A DNA stretch of 64,000 nt from Pseudomonas kermanshahensis (GTDB taxonomy: Bacteria; Pseudomonadota; Gammaproteobacteria; Pseudomonadales; Pseudomonadaceae). Shown here piece by piece: positions 18,616 through 30,378 of this stretch. Positions within the stretch are counted from its first letter, which is position 1, and every line of letters starts with the position of its first letter. The notes under the pieces were generated by a model that was not told the DNA's origin, made no database searches, and worked only from the letters and a program-made list of their open reading frames with translations. The stretch spans positions 682,001-746,000 of the forward strand of contig NZ_JABWRY020000001.1 in the NCBI RefSeq assembly GCF_014269205.2, given 5' to 3'. The position numbers and the translations under genes are program-made.

Positions 18616-19311
18616 ATGAGTGATTACGCATCAGTAAGATTTAATGGGTCGTATGAAATAGAGCGAAGTCTTTACTCCTTGAGTGTAGGCGAGTCTGGAG
18701 TTTTTGTAGGCGGTGATACGGTTCTAGGCGCTATACACGTTCACGGAAAGACACTGGAGTGCTTCACTCGGCCGGTTTATGCGTATCTGGCGCATTGTGA
18801 GATGGTGCAAGGCACCGTCTCGGGAGGGAGTGTTCATCGCCAACCCTATCAGTGCGGTTTCAGTAGCTGGTTTTATTCCGAAGTGGTAGGGGGCTTCAAA
18901 GTCAGTCCGGGCATCGATCGAGTCAATGCCCTGTCGGGTATTGTGTGTGGTGTATCTCCGCGCAAACTGTGGGCGAAGCCAAGTACTTGTTTCAAGGACA
19001 TTCCCCTGAGCGGAGCGGGGCACTTCTCTATCTATCAAATGCACATGGTGTATGCCCATTGTGCAGTGGGTAAGTCATTAAAAAAAATTCAGGGCAGTCA
19101 GGCGCTATCTGAGGCATTTCATAGCGTTGATAGCCAACGGATCATGCTGTCGTCCCTTGGCTTCGACCGGCTCTTGGCAGTCGGACTTGAGGATAGCGTC
19201 GAGCCTGAGTCGTGGAGTGCAGTTAAGAAGAAGCTACTGCAGGAATCAGCTTTCGATATGACGTCGTTCGCTGATGTTGGGCAGATTGAGAAATTCAATC
19301 GTTACATTTAA
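18616..19311 (+). CDS. Divergent monalysin-family protein (first of pair)
   Basis: A 231-residue protein without a signal peptide. It shares with the next gene the layout of monalysin, the beta-barrel pore-forming toxin of P. entomophila: a ResGxTVxG-like start (GVFVGGDTVLGAIHVHGK), a TRPVYAYL segment, a Ser/Gly-rich middle and SGAGHFSIYQMHMVYAHC. The middle segment expected to form the membrane hairpin (residues about 70-130) is shorter and less regular than in the second gene, and the C-terminal third is diverged. It could be a partner subunit, an immunity-like decoy or a decayed toxin. GGAGCG precedes ATG 18616. Confidence 0.6.
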   Translation: MSDYASVRFNGSYEIERSLYSLSVGESGVFVGGDTVLGAIHVHGKTLECFTRPVYAYLAHCEMVQGTVSGGSVHRQPYQCGFSSWFYSEVVGGFKVSPGIDRVNALSGIVCGVSPRKLWAKPSTCFKDIPLSGAGHFSIYQMHMVYAHCAVGKSLKKIQGSQALSEAFHSVDSQRIMLSSLGFDRLLAVGLEDSVEPESWSAVKKKLLQESAFDMTSFADVGQIEKFNRYI

Positions 19312-19333
19312 ATAAGCGTGCTGGAGATGTTGC

Positions 19334-20071
19334 ATGAGCTTTATTGATAAAGAAATGATCAGGCAGATTGATAATTTCCCACACAAGCGTGGGCTTTACG
19401 ACATTGAGAAACATCTGTATGGAGGTGATGGAAAAGTCAATGCTGGCTGCTGGATTTTTGGCGATACGGTCTATGGGGATATGTATCTCGGGAATCAGAA
19501 CTGGGGCACCTACAGTACGCCGATCTTGGCCTATCTTGAGTACCTGGGGATGGCGCGGGTACCCAGTAGCGTTACTCATGCTGAGGAAGTTTCCATTGTG
19601 GAGGGATACAGTTACGCATTCACCTCTTCCATGGAAACTGAAGTCAACCTAGGTGCTGGTTTTTTGGGCAGTGTGGTGGGGGGGAAGTTAACGTCTAGTA
19701 CGACTGAGGGAATCAGCAAGTCAACGGGCCGCTCCCGAAAAATTGAAATTGAAGGGCCTGGAATTTATAATTTTTATCAGATGCATTTGGTATATGCCCA
19801 TTGTGTCACGGGGGCCGGGGGTTTTGCAGATTTCTTCAAGTATGCAAAGACAAAACAAATAGGCGGTGAGACATTCAGGGAAGACCTTTGTATTCTGACC
19901 TCGATGGCAACCAGTTCCATTATCACTGTGGCCAGCGCGAACTCGGTAAAGCCATTAGGGTGGGGTGAGATTCAAGAAGCCGCCTTGATGAAGGGGCACA
20001 ACTTCCCTGGAAATAGTGGCCGATGGATATTTAACTACGGCGCGTACCATACACCTGGCAGCCGATACTGA
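19334..20071 (+). CDS. Monalysin-family beta-pore-forming toxin (second of pair)
   Basis: A 245-residue protein that I recognise as close to monalysin: GCWIFGDTVYGDMYLGNQNW, GTYSTPILAYLEY, a Ser/Thr/Gly-rich amphipathic middle (residues about 85-140), GPGIYNFYQMHLVYAHC and an NSGRWIFNYGAYHTPGSRY end. Monalysin is secreted as a protoxin without a classical signal peptide and forms pores in insect gut cells after protease trimming of its N-terminus. This protein also lacks a signal peptide. GGAGA lies 7 bases before the ATG, and the gene begins 22 bases after the first paralogue, so they are co-transcribed. A strong hairpin terminator follows. Confidence 0.82.
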   Translation: MSFIDKEMIRQIDNFPHKRGLYDIEKHLYGGDGKVNAGCWIFGDTVYGDMYLGNQNWGTYSTPILAYLEYLGMARVPSSVTHAEEVSIVEGYSYAFTSSMETEVNLGAGFLGSVVGGKLTSSTTEGISKSTGRSRKIEIEGPGIYNFYQMHLVYAHCVTGAGGFADFFKYAKTKQIGGETFREDLCILTSMATSSIITVASANSVKPLGWGEIQEAALMKGHNFPGNSGRWIFNYGAYHTPGSRY

Positions 20072-20088
20072 GTGAGGTTGGTGCTGTA

Positions 20089-20119
20089 AAAGAAACCGCA
20101 CGCTGGGTGCGGTTTCTTT
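20089..20119. terminator. Bidirectional terminator between the toxin pair and leuA
   Basis: AAAGAAACCGCA (20089-20100) and TGCGGTTTCTTT (20108-20119) pair perfectly over 12 bases with a 7-base loop, with T-rich sequence on the exit side in both directions. It serves the converging toxin genes and leuA. Confidence 0.88.
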
Positions 20120-20129
20120 ACAAAGCGCA

Positions 20130-21803
20130 TCAGGCCGCTTTGGCTTCCTGCTGGCTCAGCGAGCGGTTAAGCGCGCTGAACAACGCCTTGAAGCTGGCTG
20201 TGGTGATGTTTTCATCGATGCCCACACCATGAACCGGGCGACCACCGGCCACGCGCAGTTCGATGTACGCTGCCGCCTTGGCATTGGTGCCAGCGCCAAT
20301 GGCGTGCTCGTTGTAGTCCATGATTTCTACGGCGATCGGCAGGCCGGCCACCAGGGCTTCCAGGGCGCCATTGCCCTTGCCGCGCCAGTGCAGGGTGGTT
20401 TCGCCTTCGCCGGCGACTTCCACTTCCACGGCGCTGTGGCCGTTTTCTTCCTGCAGGCGGTGGCTGACCAGCGCATACGGGGCGTTGGCCTGGAGGTATT
20501 CCTTCTGCAGCAGGCTGTAGATCTGCTTGGCGGTCATTTCCAGGCCGAGGCGGTCGGTTTCACCCTGTACCACTTGGCTGAATTCGATCTGCATGCGGCG
20601 CGGCAGGCTGATGCCGTATTCCTGCTCGAGCAGGTAGGTGATGCCGCCTTTGCCCGACTGGCTGTTGACGCGGATGACCGCCTCGTAGCTGCGGCCGATG
20701 TCGGCCGGGTCGATCGGCAGGTAGGGCACTTCCCACAGCTCGCCTTCCTGTTGCTTGGCGAAGCCCTTGCGGATGGCGTCCTGGTGCGAGCCGGAGAACG
20801 CGGTGTGGACCAGGTCGCCCACATACGGGTGACGTGGGTGCACCGGCAGCTGGTTGCACTCTTCGACGACTTTGCGCACGCCGTCGATGTCGGAGAAGTC
20901 CAGCTGCGGGTCGATGCCCTGGGTGTAGAGGTTCAGTGCCAAGGTCACCAGGTCGACGTTGCCGGTACGCTCGCCGTTGCCGAACAGGCAGCCTTCGGCG
21001 CGGTCGGCGCCGGCCATCAAGCCCAACTCGGTGGCGGCGATGCCGGTGCCGCGGTCGTTGTGGCAGTGCAGGCTGATGATCACGCTGTCACGGCGGCTGA
21101 TGTTGCGGCAGAACCACTCGATCTGGTCGGCGTAGATGTTCGGCGTGGCGACTTCGACGGTGGCCGGCAGGTTGAGGATCAGCTTGTGCTCAGGGGTCGG
21201 GTTCCACACCTCGATGACCGCGTCGCAGACTTCCTTGGCGAATTCCAGTTCGGTGGCGCTGAAGGTTTCAGGCGAGTACTGGAAGGTCCACTGGGTTTCC
21301 GGCTGCTGGGCGGCGTACTTGACGAACAGTTTGGCCGCGTTCACTGCGATGTCTTTCACGCCTTGCTTGTCCTGGTTGAAGACAATGCGGCGGAACGACG
21401 GGCTGGTGGCGTTGTACAGGTGGACGATGGCCTTCTTGGCGCCGCGCAGCGATTCGAACGTACGGGCGATGAGGTCTTCGCGGGCCTGGGTCAGCACCTG
21501 GATGGTGGTGTCGTCCGGGATGTGGCCGTCTTCGATCAGGGTACGGACGAAGTCGAAATCGGTTTGCGAAGCGGACGGGAACGAGGCTTCGATTTCCTTG
21601 ACGCCAACCTGCACCAAGGTCTTCCAGAAACGCAGCTTCTTCTCCGAATCCATCGGCTCGATCAGCGACTGGTTGCCATCACGCAGGTCGGAGCTGCACC
21701 AGATCGGCGCTGCAGTGATGGTTTTCGACGGCCAGGTGCGGTCAGGCAGGTCGATGGTCGGGAACGCGCGGTATTTCTTCGAAGGGTCTTTGAGCATGGT
21801 CAT
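20130..21803 (-). CDS. leuA: 2-isopropylmalate synthase
   Basis: A 557-residue enzyme joining acetyl-CoA and 2-ketoisovalerate, the first step of leucine synthesis. The catalytic barrel has [35 protein letters not shown] and [17 protein letters not shown]. The C-terminal LeuA allosteric domain (residues about 430-557, [13 protein letters not shown]) binds leucine. [11 protein letters not shown] at 21803 is preceded by AAAGGA; a longer frame upstream has unconserved residues. A small Leu-rich ORF lies upstream. Confidence 0.97.
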   Translation of the reverse strand: MTMLKDPSKKYRAFPTIDLPDRTWPSKTITAAPIWCSSDLRDGNQSLIEPMDSEKKLRFWKTLVQVGVKEIEASFPSASQTDFDFVRTLIEDGHIPDDTTIQVLTQAREDLIARTFESLRGAKKAIVHLYNATSPSFRRIVFNQDKQGVKDIAVNAAKLFVKYAAQQPETQWTFQYSPETFSATELEFAKEVCDAVIEVWNPTPEHKLILNLPATVEVATPNIYADQIEWFCRNISRRDSVIISLHCHNDRGTGIAATELGLMAGADRAEGCLFGNGERTGNVDLVTLALNLYTQGIDPQLDFSDIDGVRKVVEECNQLPVHPRHPYVGDLVHTAFSGSHQDAIRKGFAKQQEGELWEVPYLPIDPADIGRSYEAVIRVNSQSGKGGITYLLEQEYGISLPRRMQIEFSQVVQGETDRLGLEMTAKQIYSLLQKEYLQANAPYALVSHRLQEENGHSAVEVEVAGEGETTLHWRGKGNGALEALVAGLPIAVEIMDYNEHAIGAGTNAKAAAYIELRVAGGRPVHGVGIDENITTASFKALFSALNRSLSQQEAKAA

Positions 21804-21879
21804 GGAAGCAATCCTTTTGTATGCGGCCGAGATCGGGCCTGCCGAGCAATAACGAGATGAAAAGGCGAGGCGACGCGAT

Positions 21880-21957
21880 TCACCCTGGTAGTCGGGCACT
21901 GACCAGGCAGAGGCTGCGATGTTGTCGGAGCAGAATGAGGGTGCTGAAGGTTTTCAT
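21880..21957 (-). CDS. Leu-rich leader peptide upstream of leuA
   Basis: A 25-codon ORF, starting [20 protein letters not shown], with six Leu codons including Leu-Ile-Leu-Leu. It ends 76 bases before leuA. Its make-up fits an attenuation leader sensing leucyl-tRNA, but I see no clear terminator with a T-run between it and leuA, so the control could act through coupled translation instead. An ATG and a plausible upstream GAGG support translation. Confidence 0.5.
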   Translation of the reverse strand: MKTFSTLILLRQHRSLCLVSARLPG

Positions 21958-22137
21958 GCCTCAACCCTAACCAGTGGGGTGAGGGATGGCAAGTGTTCGT
22001 AAAAAATTGAGAGGAATGCTTAAAAAAAGCTATATAGCGAGATTTTGTAGCGCTTATTGCGGCAAGGCTTTGAGGTTTTTGCGCGGTACTTTTTGATGGC
22101 GCAAGACAAGGGAAGTGGGGGTGTTTGGCCCGGCCTC

Positions 22138-22211
22138 TTCGCGGGCAAGCCCGCTCCCACAGGGATCTGAGCTGCGCCGCCAGCCTTGTGGGAGCGGGCT
22201 TGCCCGCGAAA
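22138..22211. repeat. REP pair between mepM-like gene and leuA
   Basis: TTCGCGGGCAAGCCCGCTCC and its inverse flank a short loop; the arms are 22138-22161 and 22188-22211. This is the second REP subtype of the window (GCGGGCAAGCCCGC core). It lies in the 269-base gap upstream of the leuA leader, where nothing else is visible. Confidence 0.8.
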
Positions 22212-22226
22212 AGGCTGGCGCCGATC

Positions 22227-23054
22227 TCAGGGTTGAAACGCACCAATGAAGATGGCCGGGTCGACCCGCGCATCGTTCAAGCTGACATTCCAGTGCATGT
22301 GCGGCCCGGTAGCTCGACCGGTCGAGCCAACCCGGCCCACCACATCGCCGCGACGCAACGCCTGCCCCACCTTCACATCGATCTTCGACATGTGGCAGAA
22401 CATGCTGATAAAGCCCTGGCCATGGTCGACGAACACGGTACGGCCATTGAAGAAGTAATCCCCTACTAGGATTACCTGGCCATTGGCCGGGGTCTTGATT
22501 GGCGTGCCGGCCGGCACGGCGAAGTCCAGCCCGGCATGCGGGTTGCGCTCTTCGCCGTTGAAGAAGCGGCGCACGCCGAACTTGCTCGACAGCGGGCCGC
22601 TGACCGGTTTGTCGAGGATCAAGTTGCTCGGCAAGGTCGGGCTGAAACTGCGGTAGGCCTTGATCTGCTCGGCCAGCTCGCGGTCGATGCGCTTGAGGTC
22701 GGCCGGGTTTGGGTTGACCTGGCGCGTGTTCTTCAGGGTGATGCGCTGCTCGGGGTACTGCTTGCTGCCGACCGTGAAGGGCAGGTTGCGGCCACCTTGG
22801 CTCAACACCGCGGTGCCGGGCTTCTGGGTCAGCGGAATGCCGACGATCGCCAGCCAGTTGTCCTGCTCCTTGACCACCAGCACCGGCTTGCCGTCAAAGC
22901 GCGCGTTCGGCGCTGTGCTGCCGGGCCCTAGATCGACCACCGCCACGCCGCCGGGCACCGGTTTGTTCAAGGCACGGGTGATATAGCTGGCCTGGGCGCC
23001 GCTGGCCAGCAACAGCAGGGAAAGGGCGAGCAGGGGCGCGAACAGGCGGGGCAT
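22227..23054 (-). CDS. Periplasmic M23 peptidase (LytM domain)
   Basis: A 275-residue exported protein with a signal peptide (LLALSLLLLASGAQAS). The C-terminal LytM domain (residues about 150-272) holds the zinc ligands and catalytic His: NPHAGLDF, FCHMSKI and GPHMHWNV. Such enzymes cut peptidoglycan cross-bridges or activate amidases. It begins 3 bases after xseA, so the two are co-transcribed. This neighbourhood is conserved in P. putida. Confidence 0.9.
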   Translation of the reverse strand: MPRLFAPLLALSLLLLASGAQASYITRALNKPVPGGVAVVDLGPGSTAPNARFDGKPVLVVKEQDNWLAIVGIPLTQKPGTAVLSQGGRNLPFTVGSKQYPEQRITLKNTRQVNPNPADLKRIDRELAEQIKAYRSFSPTLPSNLILDKPVSGPLSSKFGVRRFFNGEERNPHAGLDFAVPAGTPIKTPANGQVILVGDYFFNGRTVFVDHGQGFISMFCHMSKIDVKVGQALRRGDVVGRVGSTGRATGPHMHWNVSLNDARVDPAIFIGAFQP

Positions 23055-23057
23055 GGG

Positions 23058-24437
23058 TCAATCCAGTAGTGAGAGGGTGATGGGCGTCAGGTGGTTGTCT
23101 TCGACGCGCACCTGCAGTTCGCCTTCATTGAGGCGGGCGGTCAGGCGCTGGCCGTTGTGGGTTTGCTCGGCGCTGCGGATGGCCTGGCCACGCTCATCGA
23201 GCAGGATGCTGTAGCCGCGGGCGAGGGTGGCCAGCGGGCTGACCACTTGCAGCGTCTGCAGTTGTGCCTGGAAGCGCTGGCGACGGTCCTTGAGCACCTC
23301 GCGCATGGCCCGAGGCAGGCGTTCGGCGAGGCTGTCCAGGCGCTGGTTGAGCAGCTTCAGGGTGCGGCCCGGGTGTTGCGCGGCCAGGCGCGTGTCGAGG
23401 CGCCCCAGGCGCTCGCGGCGCTGGTTGAGGGTGTTCAAGAAGGCGCGGCGCAGGCGCATGTCCAGGTCGTCCAGGCGCTGGGCTTGCTGGCGCAGGCGCT
23501 CACCCGGATGGCGCAGGCGTCGGGCCAGCGATTCCACGCGCAGGCGGTCGTGGCTCAGGCGGTTTTGCATGCGCAGCAGCAGGCGCCGTTGCAGGCCGTC
23601 GAGGCGTTGCTGCAGGCCGCTGTTGTCGGGGGCCAGCAGTTCGGCGGCGGCCGATGGCGTGGGGGCGCGTACGTCGGCGACGAAATCGCAGATCGACACG
23701 TCGGTCTCATGGCCGACGGCGCTGACGATGGGCGTGACACAGGCGGCCACGGCACGTGCCACAGCTTCCTCGTTGAAGCTCCACAGGTCTTCCAGCGAGC
23801 CGCCGCCACGGGCCAGGATCAGCGCATCGAAACCGAGGCTGTCGGCCAGTTGTACGGCGCGCACGATTTGCGCGATGGACTCGCGGCCCTGTACCGCCGT
23901 GGGGATCAGGTTCAGTTCGACCTGCGGGGCGCGGCGGCCGAAGACGCTGATGATGTCGCGGATCACCGCGCCGGTGGGCGAGGTGATGATGCCGATGCGC
24001 TGCGGGTGGGCCGGCAGCGGCTTTTTGCGCTCGGCGCTGAACAGGCCCTCGGCGCCGAGTTTTTCTTTCAAGGCCTCGAACGCCAAGCGCAGGGCGCCAT
24101 CCCCGGCCGGTTCGACGGTGTCGAGAATCAGCTGATAGTCGCCACGCCCCTCGAACAGCGAGACCTTGCCACGCACCCGCACCGCGAGGCCATCACGCAG
24201 GGCCTGGCGGACCCGCGTGGCGTTCTGGCGGAACAGCGCGCAGCGCACCTGGGCGCCGCTGTCCTTGAGGGTGAAGTACATGTGGCCGGAGGCCGGGCGG
24301 GCGAGGTTGGAAATCTCGCCTTCCACCCAGACGCTGCGGAATACGTCTTCCAGCAGCACCCGGGCGCGGCCGTTGAGTTGGCTGACGGTGAGGACCTCGC
24401 GGTCCAGGCCGAGTCGTTCGAAAGGGTCTCTGATCAT
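23058..24437 (-). CDS. xseA: Exodeoxyribonuclease VII large subunit
   Basis: A 459-residue protein. The N-terminal OB-fold (SQLNGRARVLLEDVF, VWVEGEISNLARPASGHMYF) is followed by the catalytic domain (GIITSPTGAVIRDII, ILARGGGSLEDLW, SAVGHETDVSICDFVADVRA) and a long Arg-rich coiled coil (residues about 270-400) that binds the small subunits. The enzyme degrades single-stranded DNA. I chose MIRDPFERLGLD at 24437 from the family's usual start; an ATG 21 bases upstream is in frame. Confidence 0.95.
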   Translation of the reverse strand: MIRDPFERLGLDREVLTVSQLNGRARVLLEDVFRSVWVEGEISNLARPASGHMYFTLKDSGAQVRCALFRQNATRVRQALRDGLAVRVRGKVSLFEGRGDYQLILDTVEPAGDGALRLAFEALKEKLGAEGLFSAERKKPLPAHPQRIGIITSPTGAVIRDIISVFGRRAPQVELNLIPTAVQGRESIAQIVRAVQLADSLGFDALILARGGGSLEDLWSFNEEAVARAVAACVTPIVSAVGHETDVSICDFVADVRAPTPSAAAELLAPDNSGLQQRLDGLQRRLLLRMQNRLSHDRLRVESLARRLRHPGERLRQQAQRLDDLDMRLRRAFLNTLNQRRERLGRLDTRLAAQHPGRTLKLLNQRLDSLAERLPRAMREVLKDRRQRFQAQLQTLQVVSPLATLARGYSILLDERGQAIRSAEQTHNGQRLTARLNEGELQVRVEDNHLTPITLSLLD

Positions 24438-24552
24438 GGCAGGCATCATAAAGGACATCGGGGGGTGGCGGGAATTGGGTTGGGGGCGTGCGGGTGTTGG
24501 GCGCTCGATCTCAACGCCGCCGAAAATCCCCCGTCATGCACCAAGGCCCCCA

Positions 24553-25434
24553 TCACACCCCCTGCATCGCCGCCAAAAACTGGCGCACCATCAGCCCAGC
24601 ATCCCGCCGACACGCCAGTGCCACCGTACTCTCACACACCTCACCCAGCGCCACGAACCTGACCGATGCCGGCGCAATATCGCGCATGCATGCCGGCAAC
24701 AGCGCCACCCCGAACCCTGCCTGAATAAGCTGCAGCTGCGTGGTCTTGCGTGAAACCACCTGGGCCGCCTGCGGGAAAAACCCTGCATTCATGCACAGCG
24801 AGGCCGACAAGTAGCTCAACCCGCCGCGGTCCCGGTGAGGAATCGAAATGAAGCGCTCGCCACGTAGCTGCTCCAGTTGCACGACCGGCGCTTTAGCCAA
24901 GGGGTGCCCGGCGGCGACAGCCAGCAACAAAGGCTCGCTGAACAGCTCATGCAGCACCACGCCTTCATGCTGGCGCAGCACCGGCAGCCGCAACAGGCCG
25001 ATATCCAGCCGCCCGGCGGCGATATCTTCCAATTGCGCCTCTGAAGACTGCTGCGCAATCTCCAGTGCAATCCCAGGGTTGCCTTGCAAGTACGCGCCCA
25101 AGCGAGCCAGCAGAGGCCCGGTCAGCGGCACGGTGCTGGAGTGGTTCAGGCGCAGGCTGCCTTGCAAGCCGTCGCCCATGTCGCGGGTGATGCGCTCGGC
25201 CTGTGCCAGGTCGGCCAGCAAGCGGCGGGCACGCTGCAAAAAGGCGTCCCCGGCGAGCGTCAGGCGTGGCAGGCGCGCAGTGCGTTCGAACAATGGCGTG
25301 CCCAGGTGCTGCTCCAGCTCCTTGATCTGCCGGCTCAGCGCCGACTGGGCGATGTACAGCCGCTCGGCGGCGGCGCTGAAACTGCCGCTCTCGGCAATTT
25401 CCACGAAGTAACGCAACTGGCGGATCGACGTCAT
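24553..25434 (-). CDS. LysR-family transcriptional regulator
   Basis: A 293-residue LysR protein. The N-terminal helix-turn-helix is MTSIRQLRYFVEIAESGSFS with AAERLYIAQSALSRQIKELE; the effector domain follows (residues about 92-290). It is divergent from the TauE/SafE-type permease gene, 97 bases away, which it probably controls. The effector is unknown. Confidence 0.92.
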   Translation of the reverse strand: MTSIRQLRYFVEIAESGSFSAAAERLYIAQSALSRQIKELEQHLGTPLFERTARLPRLTLAGDAFLQRARRLLADLAQAERITRDMGDGLQGSLRLNHSSTVPLTGPLLARLGAYLQGNPGIALEIAQQSSEAQLEDIAAGRLDIGLLRLPVLRQHEGVVLHELFSEPLLLAVAAGHPLAKAPVVQLEQLRGERFISIPHRDRGGLSYLSASLCMNAGFFPQAAQVVSRKTTQLQLIQAGFGVALLPACMRDIAPASVRFVALGEVCESTVALACRRDAGLMVRQFLAAMQGV

Positions 25435-25531
25435 GTCATGCCTTTTCGAGATGGGTAATGGCGCAAAGGCATATTAGTCGGCATGGCTCATGGCTGGCTA
25501 ACCTTTGCGTAACATCTCAGGAACACACGCC

Positions 25532-26287
25532 ATGTTCACCTCATTGTCCTTTTCCGGCCTCGATTGGCTGCCCATCCTGCTCGGTGTCGGCCTGGCCTAC
25601 ATCGTTTTCGGCATTGCCGGTTTCGGCACTGCGCTGGTCGCGGCGCCGGTGCTGATTCACTTCATGCCGCTGTCACGGATCATCCCGCTGTTGGTGCTGC
25701 TGGACTTCGTGGCGGCCTTCGGCAACTTGCTGCCGTCGCGCCGGGATGTGGTGCGCGGCGAGCTGCTGCGTCTGCTGCCCTTCATGGCGATAGGGTGCAC
25801 CTTGGGGGTGGTGTTCCTGCTGCGGCTCAAGTCCGACCTACTGCTGTTGCTGATGGGCCTGTTCGTCAGCGCCTATGCGTTCTATAACCTGGCGGTGAAG
25901 GTGCGTCCGGCGACCTTGTCCGGCTTCTGGGCGGTACCCATGGGCACGGTAGGGGGCTTGTTCGGCGCATTGTTCGGCAGTGGTGGTTTTCTCTATGCGC
26001 TGTACCTCAGTGCTCGCCTGGAGGCGAAAGAGCAGGTGCGGGCTACCCAAAGTGCGTTGATCAGTTGCAGCACGGTGGTGCGCCTGTCGCTGTTCCTGAT
26101 CGCCGGGGTCTACGCCGACAGCAGCCTGCTGCTGCTCGCTGCCTGCCTGTTGCCGGTGATGTTCGTCGGCTTGTGGGTAGGGCGCCGGCTGACCCTGAAA
26201 CTGTCCCGCGAGGCCTTTGTGCGCTTGGTCACGTGGCTGGTGCTGGCCAGTGGCTTGGCCATGATTGGTCGCTACCTGAGCCTGTGA
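25532..26287 (+). CDS. TauE/SafE-family membrane transporter
   Basis: A 251-residue inner-membrane protein with about eight hydrophobic segments and family motifs (GIAGFGTALVAAPVL; GTVGGLFGALFGSGGFLYALY). The family moves sulfite, sulfoacetate, taurine-derived or other organic anions. ATG 25532 is preceded by CAGGAA; an in-frame TTG at 25505 is unlikely. It is divergent from the LysR gene. The substrate is not evident. Confidence 0.88.
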   Translation: MFTSLSFSGLDWLPILLGVGLAYIVFGIAGFGTALVAAPVLIHFMPLSRIIPLLVLLDFVAAFGNLLPSRRDVVRGELLRLLPFMAIGCTLGVVFLLRLKSDLLLLLMGLFVSAYAFYNLAVKVRPATLSGFWAVPMGTVGGLFGALFGSGGFLYALYLSARLEAKEQVRATQSALISCSTVVRLSLFLIAGVYADSSLLLLAACLLPVMFVGLWVGRRLTLKLSREAFVRLVTWLVLASGLAMIGRYLSL

Positions 26288-26333
26288 GCGGTAGAATTGC
26301 GGCATTACCGCAGTTCGCAGGTTTGCTTCCTTA

Positions 26334-28447
<2,114 letters not shown>

Positions 28448-28468
28448 GGCTTCCAGCACTATCAGCAT

Positions 28469-28492
28469 GCGGGGCTGTCACGACAGCCCCGC
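28469..28492. terminator. 10-bp perfect GC hairpin between guaB and guaA
   Basis: GCGGGGCTGT (28469-28478) pairs with ACAGCCCCGC (28483-28492). No T-run follows, so it may pause or partly terminate transcription, or stabilise the guaB message. Confidence 0.5.
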
Positions 28493-28525
28493 GTCGTTTC
28501 CGATTTCCACTGACGAGATTGAGTC

Positions 28526-30103
28526 ATGGCCCTCGACATTCACGCTCACCGCATCCTGATCCTCGATTTCGGTTCCCAGTACACCCAGCTGATCGCCCGC
28601 CGCGTGCGCGAGATCGGTGTCTACTGCGAACTGCATCCGTTCGACATGGACGATGAAGCGATCCGCGAATTCAACCCGCGCGGCATCATCCTCGCCGGCG
28701 GCCCCGAGTCGGTACACGAAGCCAACAGCCCGCGCGCGCCGCAGGCTGTGTTCGACCTGAACGTACCGCTGCTGGGCATCTGCTACGGCATGCAGACCAT
28801 GGCCGAGCAACTGGGCGGCAAGGTGACCGGTTCCGACCTGCGCGAATTCGGCTACGCCCGCGTTGATGTGGTCGGCAAGAGCCGCCTGCTCGACGGCATC
28901 GAAGACCACGTAGACGCCGACGGCGTGCTGGGCCTGGACGTGTGGATGAGCCACGGTGACAAGGTCACCCAGATGCCTGGCGACTTCCACGTGCTGGCCA
29001 GCACCCCGAGCTGCCCGATTGCCGGCATGTTCGACGACGCGCGCGGCTACTACGGCGTGCAGTTCCACCCGGAAGTGACCCACACCAAGCAGGGCGGTCG
29101 CATCCTCTCGCGCTTCGTCCAGGACATCTGCGGCTGCGAAGCCCTGTGGACCCCGTCCAACATCGTCGAAGACGCCATCGCCCAAGTGCGTGAGCAAGTT
29201 GGTTCGGCCAACGTCCTGCTGGGCTTGTCCGGCGGCGTGGACTCCTCCGTGGTTGCCGCGCTGCTGCACCGCGCCATTGGTGACCAACTGACCTGCGTGT
29301 TCGTCGACAACGGCCTGCTGCGCCTGCACGAAGGCGACCAGGTAATGGCCATGTTCAAAGAGAACATGGGCGTCAAGGTGATCCGTGCCGACGCCGAGGC
29401 ACAATTCCTGGGCAACCTGGAAGGCGAAGCGGACCCTGAGAAGAAGCGCAAGATCATCGGTCGCACCTTCATCGACATCTTCGATGCTGAAGCCAGCAAG
29501 CTGGAAAACATCCAGTTCCTGGCCCAGGGCACCATCTACCCGGACGTGATCGAGTCGGCTGGAGCCAAAAGCGGCAAGGCCCACGTGATCAAGTCGCACC
29601 ACAACGTCGGTGGCCTGCCAGAGGAAATGAACCTCAAGCTGGTCGAGCCGCTGCGCGAGCTGTTCAAGGACGAAGTCCGCAAGATCGGCCTGGAGCTGGG
29701 CCTGCCGTACGACATGGTCTACCGCCACCCGTTCCCAGGCCCAGGCCTGGGCGTGCGTATCCTCGGTGAAGTGAAGAAGGAATACGCTGACATTCTGCGT
29801 CGCGCTGACCATATTTTCATCGAAGAACTGCGCAAAGCCGACTGGTACCACAAGACCAGCCAGGCCTTCGTGGTGTTCCAGCCGGTCAAGTCGGTTGGCG
29901 TCGTTGGCGACGGCCGTCGTTACGCCTGGGTCGTAGCCCTGCGTGCCGTCGAGACCGTGGACTTCATGACTGCGCGTTGGGCACACCTGCCGTACGAGCT
30001 GCTGGAGACCGTCAGCGGCCGTATCATCAATGAAATCGAAGGTATCTCGCGCGTCACTTACGACGTGTCGAGCAAGCCGCCGGCCACTATCGAGTGGGAA
30101 TGA
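28526..30103 (+). CDS. guaA: GMP synthase (glutamine-hydrolysing)
   Basis: A 525-residue two-domain enzyme. The N-terminal glutaminase has [15 protein letters not shown] with the catalytic Cys and the [11 protein letters not shown]is/Glu. The ATP-pyrophosphatase domain has [20 protein letters not shown], and a dimerisation domain follows, ending PPATIEWE. It aminates XMP to GMP. Confidence 0.97.
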   Translation: MALDIHAHRILILDFGSQYTQLIARRVREIGVYCELHPFDMDDEAIREFNPRGIILAGGPESVHEANSPRAPQAVFDLNVPLLGICYGMQTMAEQLGGKVTGSDLREFGYARVDVVGKSRLLDGIEDHVDADGVLGLDVWMSHGDKVTQMPGDFHVLASTPSCPIAGMFDDARGYYGVQFHPEVTHTKQGGRILSRFVQDICGCEALWTPSNIVEDAIAQVREQVGSANVLLGLSGGVDSSVVAALLHRAIGDQLTCVFVDNGLLRLHEGDQVMAMFKENMGVKVIRADAEAQFLGNLEGEADPEKKRKIIGRTFIDIFDAEASKLENIQFLAQGTIYPDVIESAGAKSGKAHVIKSHHNVGGLPEEMNLKLVEPLRELFKDEVRKIGLELGLPYDMVYRHPFPGPGLGVRILGEVKKEYADILRRADHIFIEELRKADWYHKTSQAFVVFQPVKSVGVVGDGRRYAWVVALRAVETVDFMTARWAHLPYELLETVSGRIINEIEGISRVTYDVSSKPPATIEWE

Positions 30104-30147
30104 TTTCGCGCCCGGCCACGGCCGGCGTCCTATAGCAGGAAGCTAAC

Positions 30148-30373
30148 AAAAGCCCGCATGATTGCGTAATGCTGTTCACTTAAGAATGCCGGGGCCGCTC
30201 TGCGGCCCTTCGCGGCACAAGGCCGCTCCCACACCGACCGCGTAATGCCCCTATTTACAGGGCATGCGCGAACATTGTGGGAGCGGCCTTGTGCCGCGAT
30301 GGGCCGCAAAGCGGCCCCCATACAGGCGATGGATAACTTAAGTGAACAGCATTACGCATGATTGCGGGCTTTT
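30148..30373. repeat. Nested palindromic element (REP pair inside a 37-base inverted repeat)
   Basis: The outer arms, 30148-30184 and 30337-30373, are near-perfect inverses (CTTAAGTGAACAGCATTACG core). Inside lies a REP doublet (about 30189-30233 and 30275-30320), and in its loop ATGCCC/GGGCAT (30245-30250, 30260-30265). The whole 226 bases could fold into one long cruciform. No ORF is supported within it. Confidence 0.85.
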
Positions 30374-30378
30374 GCGTT

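Noticed and set aside
18724..19059. Minus-strand ORF opposite the first monalysin-like gene
   Set aside because: It lies wholly inside a gene with clear family similarity and has no ribosome site or known family.
21800..22273. A 157-residue ORF running through the leuA leader and REP
   Set aside because: It is built largely from REP sequence and non-coding leader; no conserved motif.
30148..30373. A tRNA or structured RNA gene in the palindrome
   Set aside because: The pairing is explained by REP and inverted-repeat arms; no cloverleaf or T-loop sequence is present.
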